Positions 29,460-40,690 are shown, counted from the stretch's first letter. The stretch is DNA of 64,000 nucleotides from Pelomonas saccharophila_A (GCF_031458095.1 NZ_JAVDXU010000001.1:1674001-1738000), one strand, 5' to 3'. Numbers and translations are program-made. Notes: a model not told the origin generated them from the sequence alone.

Positions 29460-30356
29460 ATGAGCAACTTGTTTGAACTTGCGCTGGTCTGCCGCGAGGC
29501 CGACGTCGAGATCGTCAGCGACGCGCTGATGGAAATCGATGCGCTCGCCGTGTCGGTTGAAGACGCCGACGCCGACACCGATGCCGAGCACGCCCTCTTC
29601 GGCGAGCCCGGCATGCCGGCACCCAAGGCCGGCTGGGAACGCTCGGTCGTCAAGGCCCTCTTCCCCAGCGAGCCCGAGGCCACCGAGGCCGCCACGCTGA
29701 TCCTGGCCCAGGACTGGGCCGCCGACGTCCACGTGCAGGCCATCCAGGCGGTGCCCGAGCAAGACTGGGTGCGCCTGACGCAAAGCCAGTTCGCGCCGGT
29801 CGAGATCACGCCCGAGTTCTGGATCGTGCCGAGCTGGCACGAGGCGCCGCCGCAGGCCCAGCGCGTCATGCGCCTGGACCCGGGCCTGGCCTTCGGCACC
29901 GGCACGCACCCGACGACGCGCATGTGCCTGCGCTGGATCGCCAACCATGCACAGCGTTGGCCGCGCGTGCTGGACTATGGCTGCGGCTCCGGCATCCTCG
30001 CCATCGGCGCGGCCCTGCATGGGGCTCACGACATCGACGCCGTCGATATCGACCCGGCCGCCATCACCTCCTCGCGCGACAACGCGACGGCCAACGGCGT
30101 CACGCTGAATCCGGGCCTGCCGGAGCTGGCCAACGGCGAATACCCGCTGGTCATCGCCAACATCCTGGCCACGCCGCTGAAGCTGCTGGCGCCTCTGCTG
30201 TGCGCCCACGTCGCACCGGGCGGCGACCTCATTCTGGCGGGCATCCTGAGCCGCCAGGCTGATGAGCTGAAAGCCGCCTACGCGCCCTGGCTGGCACTCG
30301 AAGTCAGTGATGAAGAGGACGGCTGGATCCTGATGACGGCCCGACGCAACGCATGA
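29460..30356 (+). CDS. prmA: Ribosomal protein L11 methyltransferase
   Basis: 298 aa class I SAM methyltransferase. The substrate-binding N-terminal domain is followed by the PrmA signature LDPGLAFGTGTHPTTRMCL, SAM motif I VLDYGCGSGILAIGA, DAVDIDPAAI and the NILA motif IVANILATPLK-like (VIANILATPLKLL). It trimethylates ribosomal protein L11. It follows accC by 30 bp and overlaps the next gene by ATGA. Confidence 0.96.
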   Translation: MSNLFELALVCREADVEIVSDALMEIDALAVSVEDADADTDAEHALFGEPGMPAPKAGWERSVVKALFPSEPEATEAATLILAQDWAADVHVQAIQAVPEQDWVRLTQSQFAPVEITPEFWIVPSWHEAPPQAQRVMRLDPGLAFGTGTHPTTRMCLRWIANHAQRWPRVLDYGCGSGILAIGAALHGAHDIDAVDIDPAAITSSRDNATANGVTLNPGLPELANGEYPLVIANILATPLKLLAPLLCAHVAPGGDLILAGILSRQADELKAAYAPWLALEVSDEEDGWILMTARRNA

Positions 30357-31408
30357 GTCTGGCGACGCGCTGCACCGCCTGCGGGACGATCTTCAGGATC
30401 GTCGAGGATCAGTTGCGCGTGTCCGACGGCTGGGTGCGCTGCGGCCGTTGCGCCGAGATCTTTGACGCGCGCGAACTCCTGTTCGACATCGAGCGCGAGG
30501 CCCCTCCGCCCTGGCCTGCGCAATACGCGCCGGCCCCCGTTGCGCCAGAACCCGAGCCCCTGCCACCGCCCCCTCCCCCGCCGCCGGCACCGATCTACAC
30601 GCCGCCGCAGGATTGGATGCCGCCCCCGGAGCCGGAGCCGCGTGCCGAAGCCCTGCCCACCGGCTGGCCCCCTGAGCCGGGCCGGGCGGAGTCCAGGCCG
30701 GAGCCGCGCTGGGTTGAGGATGAGCCTGACACCGCGGCCGTGGCGCAGCCCTCGCCCATGGTGGCGCGTGATGTCGAGCCCGAGCCCTCGATGGCCGATA
30801 TGGCGCCCATCACAGCCGAACCGGCGGAGCGCCCCGGCAAGCCTGCCAAGGCAGCCAAGCCGCCCAAGCCCAAGAAGCCCGCCAAGACCGAAGCGACCGT
30901 GCCCGAGTTCATGCGCCAGGCACAGAGCAGCGCGCGCTGGAACCGCCCGGCCGTGCGCGTGGCGCTCGCAGCGGCGTCGCTGCTGCTCGCTGCCCTGCTG
31001 GTCCTGCAGGTCATGCTGCATTTCCGCGATGCCATCGCGGCGCTGCACCCGCCGATGCGCGCGCCGCTGCAGGCGATCTGCGGCATCACCGGTTGCGAGG
31101 TCAAGCCCTGGCGGCGCATCGAGGCGCTCAGCATCGATTCGACGTCACTGAGCCCGGTCGGCAGCAGCAGCTACAAGCTCAATCTGTCGCTGCGCAACAA
31201 GACCGGCGTCGACGTTGCCGCGCCCTGGGTGGAGTTGAGCCTCACCGATGCCGGCGGCGCGCCCTTCGCCCGCCGCGTCCTCGGTCCCGAAACACTGAGC
31301 CCCGTGCTGACGCAGGTGAACGCCGAGTCCGAGCAGGCCCTGAGCCTGGTCTTTGGCACCGGTGGCCAGAAGGTCAGCGGCTACAGCGTCAACATCTTCT
31401 ACCCCTGA
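30353..31408 (+). CDS. DUF3426 zinc-ribbon membrane protein
   Basis: 351 aa. An N-terminal MJ0042-type zinc finger (RCTACGTIFRI ... VRCGRCAEIFDARELLFD) is followed by a long Pro/Glu-rich linker, one membrane segment near residue 200-222 (VALAAASLLLAALLVLQVML) and a C-terminal DUF3426 extracytoplasmic domain (AICGITGCEVKPWRRIEALSID ... GGQKVSGYSVNIFY). The function is unknown. It is commonly found directly after prmA in Burkholderiales, as here with a 4 bp overlap. Confidence 0.9.
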   Translation: MSLATRCTACGTIFRIVEDQLRVSDGWVRCGRCAEIFDARELLFDIEREAPPPWPAQYAPAPVAPEPEPLPPPPPPPPAPIYTPPQDWMPPPEPEPRAEALPTGWPPEPGRAESRPEPRWVEDEPDTAAVAQPSPMVARDVEPEPSMADMAPITAEPAERPGKPAKAAKPPKPKKPAKTEATVPEFMRQAQSSARWNRPAVRVALAAASLLLAALLVLQVMLHFRDAIAALHPPMRAPLQAICGITGCEVKPWRRIEALSIDSTSLSPVGSSSYKLNLSLRNKTGVDVAAPWVELSLTDAGGAPFARRVLGPETLSPVLTQVNAESEQALSLVFGTGGQKVSGYSVNIFYP

Positions 31409-31642
31409 ACGCCGCGCCTTTGCGGGCGGCGCAAGGGAAAAGGCGCAGAGCCCCTGCGCGTCCCTGAGACTTGAACACATCGGCCGGGACGCGAGGTCAG
31501 GCCAGCACACGCTGTCGTCTGCGGGGAGAGAGGCAAGGGGTCTGCGCCCGAATACCACTCTAGGCAACCGAGCGAGACCGCTGCGTAGGACCACGCCGCG
31601 TCGCCGGATCCGGCTGTTAGCAGATGCACGCCCGGCGCGGCC
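31409..31642. other. Intergenic stretch without a recognised gene
   Basis: The first 234 bp between the DUF3426 gene and the convergent AlgP-like gene (the terminator fills the rest). I see a small hairpin GCGCAG/CTGCGC near 31450-31466 and a GCGCCTTT/AAAGGCGC pairing at about 31418-31445, but no open frame with coding character and no RNA family I can name with confidence. Confidence 0.5.
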
Positions 31643-31679
31643 AATAAAAAACCCGGCGCCGAGAGACTCGGGCCGGGTT
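31643..31679 (-). terminator. Rho-independent terminator of the AlgP-like gene
   Basis: Read on the minus strand: AACCCGGC, an inner CCGAG/CTCGG stem with a three-base loop, GCCGGGTT, then TTTTTATT. It lies 62 bp after the stop at 31741. Confidence 0.85.
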
Positions 31680-31740
31680 GTCTGATTCACCGGGCTCCGG
31701 GTGGACGAGCCACCCGGCGGCGAGTCAGCGGATTGCCGTA

Positions 31741-32298
31741 TTAGGGCTTGTTGCCGGTCGGGAAGGGCCAGGCCGCTTGCGGGCTCAGAGCCGTCTTGGC
31801 GGCAGGAGCGGGCGCAGCAGCGGCAGGCTTGGCCGCAGGGGCAGGCTTGGCAGCGGCCTTCTTCGGAGCGGCGGCCTTCTTGGCAGCAGGCTTCGCGGCA
31901 GGCTTGGCAGCGGCCTTCTTGGGAGCAGCGGCCTTCTTGGGCGCAGCCTTCTTGGGAGCAGCCGCCTTCTTGGCCGGAGCGGCCTTCTTGGCGGGTGCAG
32001 CCTTCTTGGCGGGCGCCTTCTTGGCCGGAGCAGCCTTCTTGGCCGGAGCGGCCTTCTTCGCCGGAGCGGCCTTCTTGGCCGGAGCCTTCTTGGCCGGAGC
32101 GGCCTTCTTGGCCGGAGCCTTCTTGGCCGGAGCGGCCTTCTTCGCCGGAGCCTTCTTGGCCGGAGCGGCCTTCTTCGCCGGAGCGGCCTTCTTGGCCGGA
32201 GCGGCCTTCTTCGCCGGAGCAGCCTTCTTGGCCGGAGCGGCCTTCTTGGCGGCGGCCTTCTTCGGAGCGGCCTTAGCCGGGGTCTTTGCAGTTGCCAT
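31741..32298 (-). CDS. AlgP/histone H1-like Lys-Ala-Pro repeat protein
   Basis: 185 aa, extremely basic. From about residue 10 to 130 it is built of repeated AKKAAPAKKAAP and AKKAPAKKAAP blocks, then PKKAAAKP variants; only the last ~25 residues (KTALSPQAAWPFPTGNKP) are non-repetitive. It should bind DNA without sequence preference, like the C-terminal tail of histone H1 and Pseudomonas AlgP. The ATG at 32298 follows an AAGGAG Shine-Dalgarno at proper spacing and is preferred to the in-frame ATG at 32316, which lies inside that site. The DNA repeats (15- and 21-bp units) make length change by slippage likely. Confidence 0.9.
   Translation of the reverse strand: MATAKTPAKAAPKKAAAKKAAPAKKAAPAKKAAPAKKAAPAKKAAPAKKAPAKKAAPAKKAPAKKAAPAKKAPAKKAAPAKKAAPAKKAAPAKKAPAKKAAPAKKAAPAKKAAAPKKAAPKKAAAPKKAAAKPAAKPAAKKAAAPKKAAAKPAPAAKPAAAAPAPAAKTALSPQAAWPFPTGNKP
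31880..32270 (-). repeat. Tandem 15/21-bp coding repeats in the AlgP-like gene
   Basis: The unit GCTCCGGCCAAGAAG and close variants recur many times in tandem on the minus strand, encoding APAKK blocks. Adjacent copies are near identical, unlike the degenerate codon use around them. Confidence 0.8.
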
Positions 32299-32333
32299 GG
32301 TTTTCTCCTTGATCAAGTGGAAAAGACACCGTC

Positions 32334-32355
32334 CCGCACGGACCGGTCCGTGCGG
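32334..32355. repeat. 22-bp perfect palindrome between nrdB and the AlgP-like gene
   Basis: CCGCACGGACC/GGTCCGTGCGG reads the same on both strands. It lies 36 bp upstream of the AlgP-like start and downstream of nrdB. A second, looser inverted pair (TTCACC and CCGAG with CTCGG and GGTGAA) follows at about 32366-32411. It may be a transcription stop for nrdAB lacking a T tract, or an operator for the AlgP-like gene. Confidence 0.5.
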
Positions 32356-32506
32356 CTACGGTTATTCACCATCCGAGAGTCGCTCAGGAGGAACGCCTCG
32401 GTACGGTGAATGGGATCGCCATGCAGCCCCGCCACCTCGAGGGTGTTGATGCGGGTTTCGCTCGGTGACTGCATTGGCCAGGTCTTGATCGGGTTGCGGC
32501 TGGGGT

Positions 32507-33679
32507 TCAGTCCCAGCTCAGGGCCCCGCCCGATTGATATTCGATGACGCGCGTCTCGAAGAAGTTGCGTTCCTTCTTCAAGTCGATCATCTCGGACATC
32601 CACGGGAAGGGGTTTTCTTCGTTCGGGAACAGGGCTTCGAGGCCGATCTGCACCGCACGGCGGTTGGCGATGAAGCGCAGATAGCCCTTGAACATGGAAG
32701 CATTGAGGCCCAGCACGCCGCGCGGCATGGTGTCCTCGGCGTAGCGGTATTCCAGTTCGACGGCCTTCAGGAACAGCGCCTTGATTTCGGCCTTGAACTC
32801 GGCCGTCCACAGATGCGGGTTCTCCAACTTGATCTGGTTGATCAGGTCGATGCCGAAGTTGCAGTGCATGGACTCGTCACGCAGGATGTACTGGTACTGC
32901 TCGGCAGCGCCCGTCATCTTGTTCTGGCGGCCCATGGCCAGGATCTGCGTGAAGCCGACGTAGAAGAACATGCCTTCCATCAGGCAGGCGAAGACGATCA
33001 GGCTCTTCAGCAGGGTCTGGTCGGTCTCGGGCGTGCCGGTGTGGAAGTTCGGGTCCATGATCGCGCCGATGAAGGGGATCAGGAATTCGTCCTTGTCGCG
33101 GATGGACTGGACTTCGTTGTAGGCGTTGAAGATCTCGCTCTCGTCCAGGCCCAGGCTTTCAACGATGTATTGATAAGCGTGGGTGTGGATGGCCTCCTCG
33201 AAGGCCTGGCGCAGCAGGAACTGGCGGGCCTCGGGCGCCGTGATGTGGCGGTAGGTGCCCAGCACGATGTTGTTGGCGGCCAGCGAGTCGGCGGTGACGA
33301 AGAAGCCGAGGTTGCGCTTGATGATGCGGCGCTCGTCTTCGGTCAGGCCGTTGGGATCCTTCCAGAGCGCGATGTCGCGGCTCATGTTCACTTCCTGCGG
33401 CATCCAGTGGTTGGCGCAGGTGGCGAGGTATTTTTCCCAAGCCCACTTGTACTTGAACGGCACCAGCTGATTCACATCGGTCTGGCCGTTGATGATGCGC
33501 TTGTCGGCGGCCTTCACACGGCGTGCGGTGGTGGCTTCGCCAGTCAGCTGAGGGGCGGGCATCGAGACGCTGGATGCTTCGCGCACAGACGCCGATGCGA
33601 GCGTCGCCGAAGGCATGGCCGCGAGAGGTTTCGCGGTGTGGGTATCAGTGGACTTCAGGTCTTCGTCCCAATCCAGCAT
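32507..33679 (-). CDS. nrdB: Ribonucleoside-diphosphate reductase class Ia, beta subunit
   Basis: 390 aa. The di-iron/tyrosyl radical region is LLRQAFEEAIHTHAYQYIVESL (Glu, His and radical Tyr), with metal ligands also in DESMHCNFGIDLINQI and the upstream DIALWKDPNGLTEDERRII. It generates the radical used by NrdA to reduce ribonucleotides. The first ~55 residues before ADKRIINGQTDVNQL are a variable tail. It is downstream of nrdA on the same strand, separated by 157 bp that contain a stem-loop. Confidence 0.96.
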   Translation of the reverse strand: MLDWDEDLKSTDTHTAKPLAAMPSATLASASVREASSVSMPAPQLTGEATTARRVKAADKRIINGQTDVNQLVPFKYKWAWEKYLATCANHWMPQEVNMSRDIALWKDPNGLTEDERRIIKRNLGFFVTADSLAANNIVLGTYRHITAPEARQFLLRQAFEEAIHTHAYQYIVESLGLDESEIFNAYNEVQSIRDKDEFLIPFIGAIMDPNFHTGTPETDQTLLKSLIVFACLMEGMFFYVGFTQILAMGRQNKMTGAAEQYQYILRDESMHCNFGIDLINQIKLENPHLWTAEFKAEIKALFLKAVELEYRYAEDTMPRGVLGLNASMFKGYLRFIANRRAVQIGLEALFPNEENPFPWMSEMIDLKKERNFFETRVIEYQSGGALSWD

Positions 33680-33795
33680 GGTGTGCTTCCTATCACTTCG
33701 AATTATCCGCAGTGCTTGTGCAAATCAACAAGAACTAGCAACTGCTATTTGCATCATTCGCGCAATCTTTGTTGCGCGACGACATCGAAAACATG

Positions 33796-33827
33796 CAGGG
33801 CGAACTTGTCTATACAAGTTCGCCCTG
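33796..33827 (-). terminator. Stem-loop between nrdA and nrdB (terminator or attenuator)
   Basis: A perfect 14-bp stem (CAGGGCGAACTTGT with its complement) closes a four-base CTAT loop, 9 bp after the nrdA stop. On the minus strand it is followed by CATGTTTTCG, a weak T tract. Partial termination or mRNA end protection would set the nrdA to nrdB ratio. Confidence 0.65.
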
Positions 33828-33836
33828 CCGCTTCGA

Positions 33837-36740
<2,904 letters not shown>

Positions 36741-36975
36741 GAGGGAATCCTTTATCGAAAAACTGCAAAGCGATGCGCGGCTTCAACCCGGGGGCGGGCC
36801 TTCGCATCGTGGGGGGCTTCTAAAGAGGTGTTTCGTCCCTGCCGGTCCATGACGCGGCCGACTGAGCGGCGCGCTTCTCTGGTGCGTCGCCGCGGGCCAC
36901 AGGCCTCGGCAAACAGCGCGTCCAGAGAGATGGTCATGGGGGGTCGACTGGGTCAGCAGGATAGCACGAGAGACC
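36741..36975 (-). other. Long nrdA leader (about 230 nt)
   Basis: Between the predicted nrdA promoter and its ATG. It contains one open frame of 61 codons on the minus strand (36937 to 36752, starting MTISLDALF), whose stop lies just before nrdA. It lacks a good ribosome site and family resemblance, so I do not call it a gene. No riboswitch is recognised. Confidence 0.4.
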
Positions 36976-36988
36976 ACTATATATGTGG
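36975..36988 (-). promoter_or_regulatory. NrdR box, promoter-proximal
   Basis: CACTATATATGTGG, close to the NrdR consensus CACTAtatATAGTG-like palindrome. It overlaps the predicted -10 element of nrdA. Its start is 32 bp from that of the distal box, three helical turns, the spacing known for NrdR pairs. Confidence 0.75.
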
Positions 36989-37004
36989 CACCCGCCCCCC
37001 TCAA
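36976..37004 (-). promoter_or_regulatory. Sigma-70 promoter of nrdA
   Basis: On the minus strand TTGAGG (37004-36999), 17 bp, then TATAGT (36981-36976). Good match to -35/-10 and optimal spacing; flanked and overlapped by NrdR boxes, so repression at high dATP is expected. Confidence 0.7.
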
Positions 37005-37006
37005 GC

Positions 37007-37020
37007 CACTAGGGATAGTG
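37007..37020 (-). promoter_or_regulatory. NrdR box, promoter-distal
   Basis: CACTAGGGATAGTG, with perfect CACTA/TAGTG half-sites, just upstream of the -35 element of the nrdA promoter. Confidence 0.75.
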
Positions 37021-37327
37021 TGAAACCCCGGGTCACAAATCTCCTCAACACTGAGGATCCGCGGCTCTTTCCCCGATCAATACGGCACTCGCAAGCCACA
37101 ACCCGCATGGGTATTGGGTGCGCGGCCCGAAACTCGGCGCAAGGCCGCGCCAATACTCGATTTGCGACGCAATTGCGCGTCGCGCGACACCACCCACCAA
37201 GGATTCAAGCAGGGCAAATCCCGAGAAGGAATTTCGTTGGGGACTTTCAGCGCGCGAACGGCTGGCGCGCAAGGCTTTGGCTGCCGCGACCTGCCCGACT
37301 TGCGGAAACAGCGCGCCAAAAGTCTGG
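37021..37327. other. Spacer between pilR and the nrdA control region
   Basis: 307 bp with no convincing gene. It holds a CGACGC/GCGTCG inverted pair around 37165-37182 and a GTCGCGCGAC palindrome at 37179-37188, but no T tract. It is less GC-rich than the flanking coding DNA. ampD, which I recall following pilR in related genomes, is not here. Confidence 0.5.
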
Positions 37328-38776
37328 TCAGCTGTCACCCGCGCTGATCGCCAGCCGCGCCATGCGATAGCGGATCTGGCGCAGCGACAGCCCGAGGCTG
37401 GCCGCAGCCGCGGTGCGGTTGAAGCGATGCAGCTCGAGTGCCCGCAGCAGGATGGCGCGCTCGACCTCGTCCAGGTAATGCGCCAGGTCGGACGGCAGTT
37501 CCTCGGGCAGGGACACGCCCTCGGCCACCGGCTCGACCTCAAGCGGCGTCTGGAGTGCGGCGAACTGCGACTCGCTGCGGCCCTCGTCCAGCAGGGTGTC
37601 GGGCAGGCCGAGGTCGTCGGCATCAATCCATTCGCCGCCGGCCAGGGCCAGGGCGCGGTGCAACAGGTTCTCCAGTTCGCGCACATTGCCGGGGAAGGCA
37701 TAGCGCGACAGGGTCTGCAGCGCACCGGCCGTCAGGCGCGGCGCGGGCGACACGCCGGCGTCGTGGGCGATGCGGGTCAGCACCCGCGTGCTGATCAGGC
37801 CCAGGTCCTCCAGCCGCTCGCGCAGCGGCGGCACGCGGATCTGGATGACGTTGAGGCGATAGAACAAGTCCTGGCGGAAGCGCCCCGCCGCCACCTCGGC
37901 GCCCAGATCCTTGTGCGTGGCGCTGAGGATGCGCACATTGATGGGGCTCTCGGCCGTCGCGCCCACGGGGCGCACCGAGCGCTCCTGGATGACGCGCAGC
38001 AGCTTGCTCTGCATCGCCAGCGGCAGATCGCCGATCTCGTCAAGGAACAGCGTGCCGCCCTCGGCCGCCTGGAAGAAGCCCTCGCGGTCCTCGTTGGCGC
38101 CGGTGAAGGCCCCCTTGCGATAGCCGAAGAACTCGGCCTCGAGCAGGTTCTCCGGGATGGCGCCGCAGTTGACGGCGACGAAGCGCGCTTCGGCGCGCAC
38201 GCCATGGTCGTGGATGGCACGCGCCACCAACTCCTTGCCGGTGCCGGACTCGCCCTGCACCAGCACGGGCGCCATGCTGCGCGCGACCTTGTCGATCAGC
38301 GCGCGCACCGCGCGTATGGCCGTCGACTCGCCCACCAGGCGCAGTGCCGTGGCCGGCCCGGCGGCGGGCGTCGGTGCCGCAGCCGCCCGCACAGGCTCCG
38401 CCACGACACGGCCCAGGGCCGAGCCGACGACGAGGCGGAACTGGCGCAGGTCCACCGGTTTGGTCAGATAGTCGAAGGCGCCGGCCTTCAGCGCCTCGAC
38501 GGCGTTCTCCGCCGAACCGAAGGCCGTGATGACGATGGCCTTCTCCGTGCGGCCGGCCTGCTCCAGCCAGCGCAGCAGGGCCAGGCCCGAGCCGTCGGGC
38601 AGCTTCATGTCGGTGATGACGGCGCTGTAGGTCTGGGCCTGCAGATGCTCCAGGGCCTCGCCCACCGAGCCGGCGCTGTCGATCTCATAGCCTTCGCGCA
38701 GCAGGGTCAGCTCATACAGCGTGCGCAGGTCGGGTTCGTCGTCGACGACCAGCAGGCGAGCGGGCGTTGTAGTCAT
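37328..38776 (-). CDS. pilR: PilR, sigma-54-dependent response regulator
   Basis: 482 aa, NtrC type. Receiver (LLVVDDEPDLRTLYE, phospho-Asp in VITDMKLPDGSG), AAA+ domain with Walker A QGESGTGKELVARAIH, the sigma-54 contact loop GAFTGANEDREG, Walker B GGTLFLDEIGDLPL, and a Fis-type HTH at the C-terminus (RFNRTAAAASLGLSLRQIRYRMARLAI). It should activate pilA transcription. The start ATG at 38776 overlaps the pilS stop (ATGA). pilA itself is not in the window. Confidence 0.93.
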   Translation of the reverse strand: MTTTPARLLVVDDEPDLRTLYELTLLREGYEIDSAGSVGEALEHLQAQTYSAVITDMKLPDGSGLALLRWLEQAGRTEKAIVITAFGSAENAVEALKAGAFDYLTKPVDLRQFRLVVGSALGRVVAEPVRAAAAPTPAAGPATALRLVGESTAIRAVRALIDKVARSMAPVLVQGESGTGKELVARAIHDHGVRAEARFVAVNCGAIPENLLEAEFFGYRKGAFTGANEDREGFFQAAEGGTLFLDEIGDLPLAMQSKLLRVIQERSVRPVGATAESPINVRILSATHKDLGAEVAAGRFRQDLFYRLNVIQIRVPPLRERLEDLGLISTRVLTRIAHDAGVSPAPRLTAGALQTLSRYAFPGNVRELENLLHRALALAGGEWIDADDLGLPDTLLDEGRSESQFAALQTPLEVEPVAEGVSLPEELPSDLAHYLDEVERAILLRALELHRFNRTAAAASLGLSLRQIRYRMARLAISAGDS

Positions 38777-40446
38777 GCGGATGCGGGCGTGCGAAGGCGC
38801 ACGCAGAACTCGTTGGCTGCCGAGTCGGCGGCGCGGCGGTAGTCGATGTGGGCGCCATGGCGCTCGCACAGCTCACGACAAATATAGAGGCCCAGGCCCG
38901 AGCCGCGGCTGCGCGTCGAAAAGAAAGGCTCGAAGAGGTGGCGCTCGATCTCGGGCGGCACCGGCGGGCCGGCGCTGCGCACGACGAGATTCAGCGTCTC
39001 GCCTTCGCGGTCCAGGGCGACGCGGATGGCGCCCGCGCCCGGCTCGGCATGGCGATGGGCGTTGTCCAGCAGATTGACGAGGACACGGCGCAGATGTTCG
39101 GCATCGAAAAGGCCGATCAAGCCCGGCGCGGCGATCTGCAGCCGGAAGCGGCTCTGCTCGCCGGGCCGCACGTCGTTGACCCGCGTCCACTCGCTGCACG
39201 TCTCCTGCACGATCGCGCCGACGTCCAGGGCCTGGGTGTCGGGCTGCACGCCGGGCGCCAGCTCGCTGACGTCGTCCACCAGGCGCTTGAGCCGCTGCAC
39301 ATTGGACGCCACCATCTGCGTCAACTGCTCGGCCCGCATGCCGGCCACGTCCTCCGCGATCAGCGCGTTCGCCTGGGCGATGGCGGCCAGCGGGTTGCGG
39401 ATCTCGTGCGCAATGCCGGCCGACACCCGGCCCATGGCGGCCAGCTTCTCCTGGCGGGTGCGCGCCAGCAGCTCGCGGTTGTCCTCGACGAAAAGCACGC
39501 ACAGCTCCTCGCTGCCCTCGCGCTGGCGCGTGAAGCGCAGGCGCAGGCGCAGGCTGCGCGAGGCGCCGCTGTCCAGGGCCAGGGCCACGTCGAGCTCGGC
39601 GCCGATGCCGTTCGGGCTGCCGGCGTAGGCCTGCTCCAAGGCCAGCACCAGCGGCTGCCAGTCGCTGCGGCCGCGCAGCTGCCAGCTGAGCTCGCCGCTG
39701 GCAGCGCCGAGCAGGATGCGGGCCGCCGGGTTCATAGCCCGCACGCGGCCGCGCCGGTCGACGACCAGGACGCCCTCCTGCATCTCATCGATGACGAGGC
39801 GGTTCAATTGCTCCTGCTGGCGCGCGAGCGCGAGGCTGCCCCGCGCGGCCTTCTCCTCGCGGGCCAGTCGGGCACTCAGCTCGCTGGCCAGCAGGCTGAC
39901 CGCGAACAGGCCGCCCCCCACCAGGCCCGCCTGCGTCATCCTCAGGCCCACACCCACACCCGACAGCAGCGCCCAGGCCGCCGCCGCCAGCAGGCCCAGC
40001 GTGGCCATGGCCGCCGTCGCCAGCGCCAGCAGTCGCGGGCTCAGCACCGCCGCCATCAGCACCGGCATGACAAAGAGGGCGCCGTAGTTCACGCCGCTCG
40101 GATCCAGCGCATGCAGTGCGCCGAACAGGACCAGGTCGATGCCGATGGCGCTCCACCAATGCGGGCTGCTGATGCGCGCCAGGCTGGGCGCGGAAGCCCC
40201 CTGGCGCAGCTGCGGCGCCAGCCACAGGGCCAGGGCCGCCACGGCATAGGAGACGCTCAAGGCCAGGGTCGAACGCGCCGGCGGCGTGCCGAGGATGGCC
40301 GTGATCAGCTGGGCCGCCACCAGGGCCAGGCCCAGGGCGGCGCGCGCCGACAGGAAGGCGCGGTAGAGGCGCTCGAACGAAGCACTGGCCTCGGCCGGCG
40401 GCTCCGCCAACGGCTGCTCGACGAACCAGCTCGCTGCGCCAGTCAA
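38773..40446 (-). CDS. pilS: PilS, sensor histidine kinase
   Basis: About 557 aa. The N-terminal part holds about six hydrophobic segments (residues ~30-200). A PAS-like domain follows (LVIDEMQEGVLVVDRRGRVRAMNPAARILLG), then the H-box GRVSAGIAHEIRNPLAAIAQ and HATPase motifs NLLDNAHRHAEPG and GSGLGLYICRELCERHG. It senses membrane PilA levels in Pseudomonas and phosphorylates PilR. The start is uncertain: I take a TTG one base after the PP0621 stop; an ATG at 40530 would overlap that gene. It is coupled to pilR. Confidence 0.9.
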   Translation of the reverse strand: MTGAASWFVEQPLAEPPAEASASFERLYRAFLSARAALGLALVAAQLITAILGTPPARSTLALSVSYAVAALALWLAPQLRQGASAPSLARISSPHWWSAIGIDLVLFGALHALDPSGVNYGALFVMPVLMAAVLSPRLLALATAAMATLGLLAAAAWALLSGVGVGLRMTQAGLVGGGLFAVSLLASELSARLAREEKAARGSLALARQQEQLNRLVIDEMQEGVLVVDRRGRVRAMNPAARILLGAASGELSWQLRGRSDWQPLVLALEQAYAGSPNGIGAELDVALALDSGASRSLRLRLRFTRQREGSEELCVLFVEDNRELLARTRQEKLAAMGRVSAGIAHEIRNPLAAIAQANALIAEDVAGMRAEQLTQMVASNVQRLKRLVDDVSELAPGVQPDTQALDVGAIVQETCSEWTRVNDVRPGEQSRFRLQIAAPGLIGLFDAEHLRRVLVNLLDNAHRHAEPGAGAIRVALDREGETLNLVVRSAGPPVPPEIERHLFEPFFSTRSRGSGLGLYICRELCERHGAHIDYRRAADSAANEFCVRLRTPASA

Positions 40447-40447
40447 G

Positions 40448-40690
40448 TCAGGCCTGGCCCTGACGGGCCTCGAAGCTGGTGCGATGCGCCGCGCTGCAGA
40501 ACACGCCACCCTTGCCCGGCAGGGCCTCATCGGCCGGCAGATGCATGCCGCATTCGGCGCAGCTCAGCATGGCCTGCGGCGGTGCCGGCGGCGGAGGCTT
40601 GCGTGCTTCGGGCTCGCTGGGCCGGCCACGTCGTGCACCCAGCACGAAGAAGAGCACCCCCAGCCCGATCAACAGCAGCAGGTATTTCAT
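40448..40690 (-). CDS. PP0621-family small protein
   Basis: 80 aa. A single N-terminal membrane segment (KYLLLLIGLGVLFFVLGARRG), a Pro-rich linker and a C-terminal Cys-containing segment (MLSCAECGMHLPADEALPG ... FCSAAHRTSF) that probably binds zinc. The function is unknown. It is regularly found just upstream of pilS in Burkholderiales, overlapping the ccsA-like gene by 4 bp as here. Confidence 0.88.
   Translation of the reverse strand: MKYLLLLIGLGVLFFVLGARRGRPSEPEARKPPPPAPPQAMLSCAECGMHLPADEALPGKGGVFCSAAHRTSFEARQGQA

Noticed and set aside
31409..31642. Possible 6S-like or other structured RNA
   Set aside because: Some short hairpins but no conserved 6S closing stem or bubble could be recognised.
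31880..32270. CRISPR-like array in the repeat tract
   Set aside because: Repeats are tandem and coding (AlgP-like), without unique spacers.
36752..36937. 61-codon leader frame upstream of nrdA
   Set aside because: No Shine-Dalgarno and no regulatory codon run; likely chance in a GC-rich leader.
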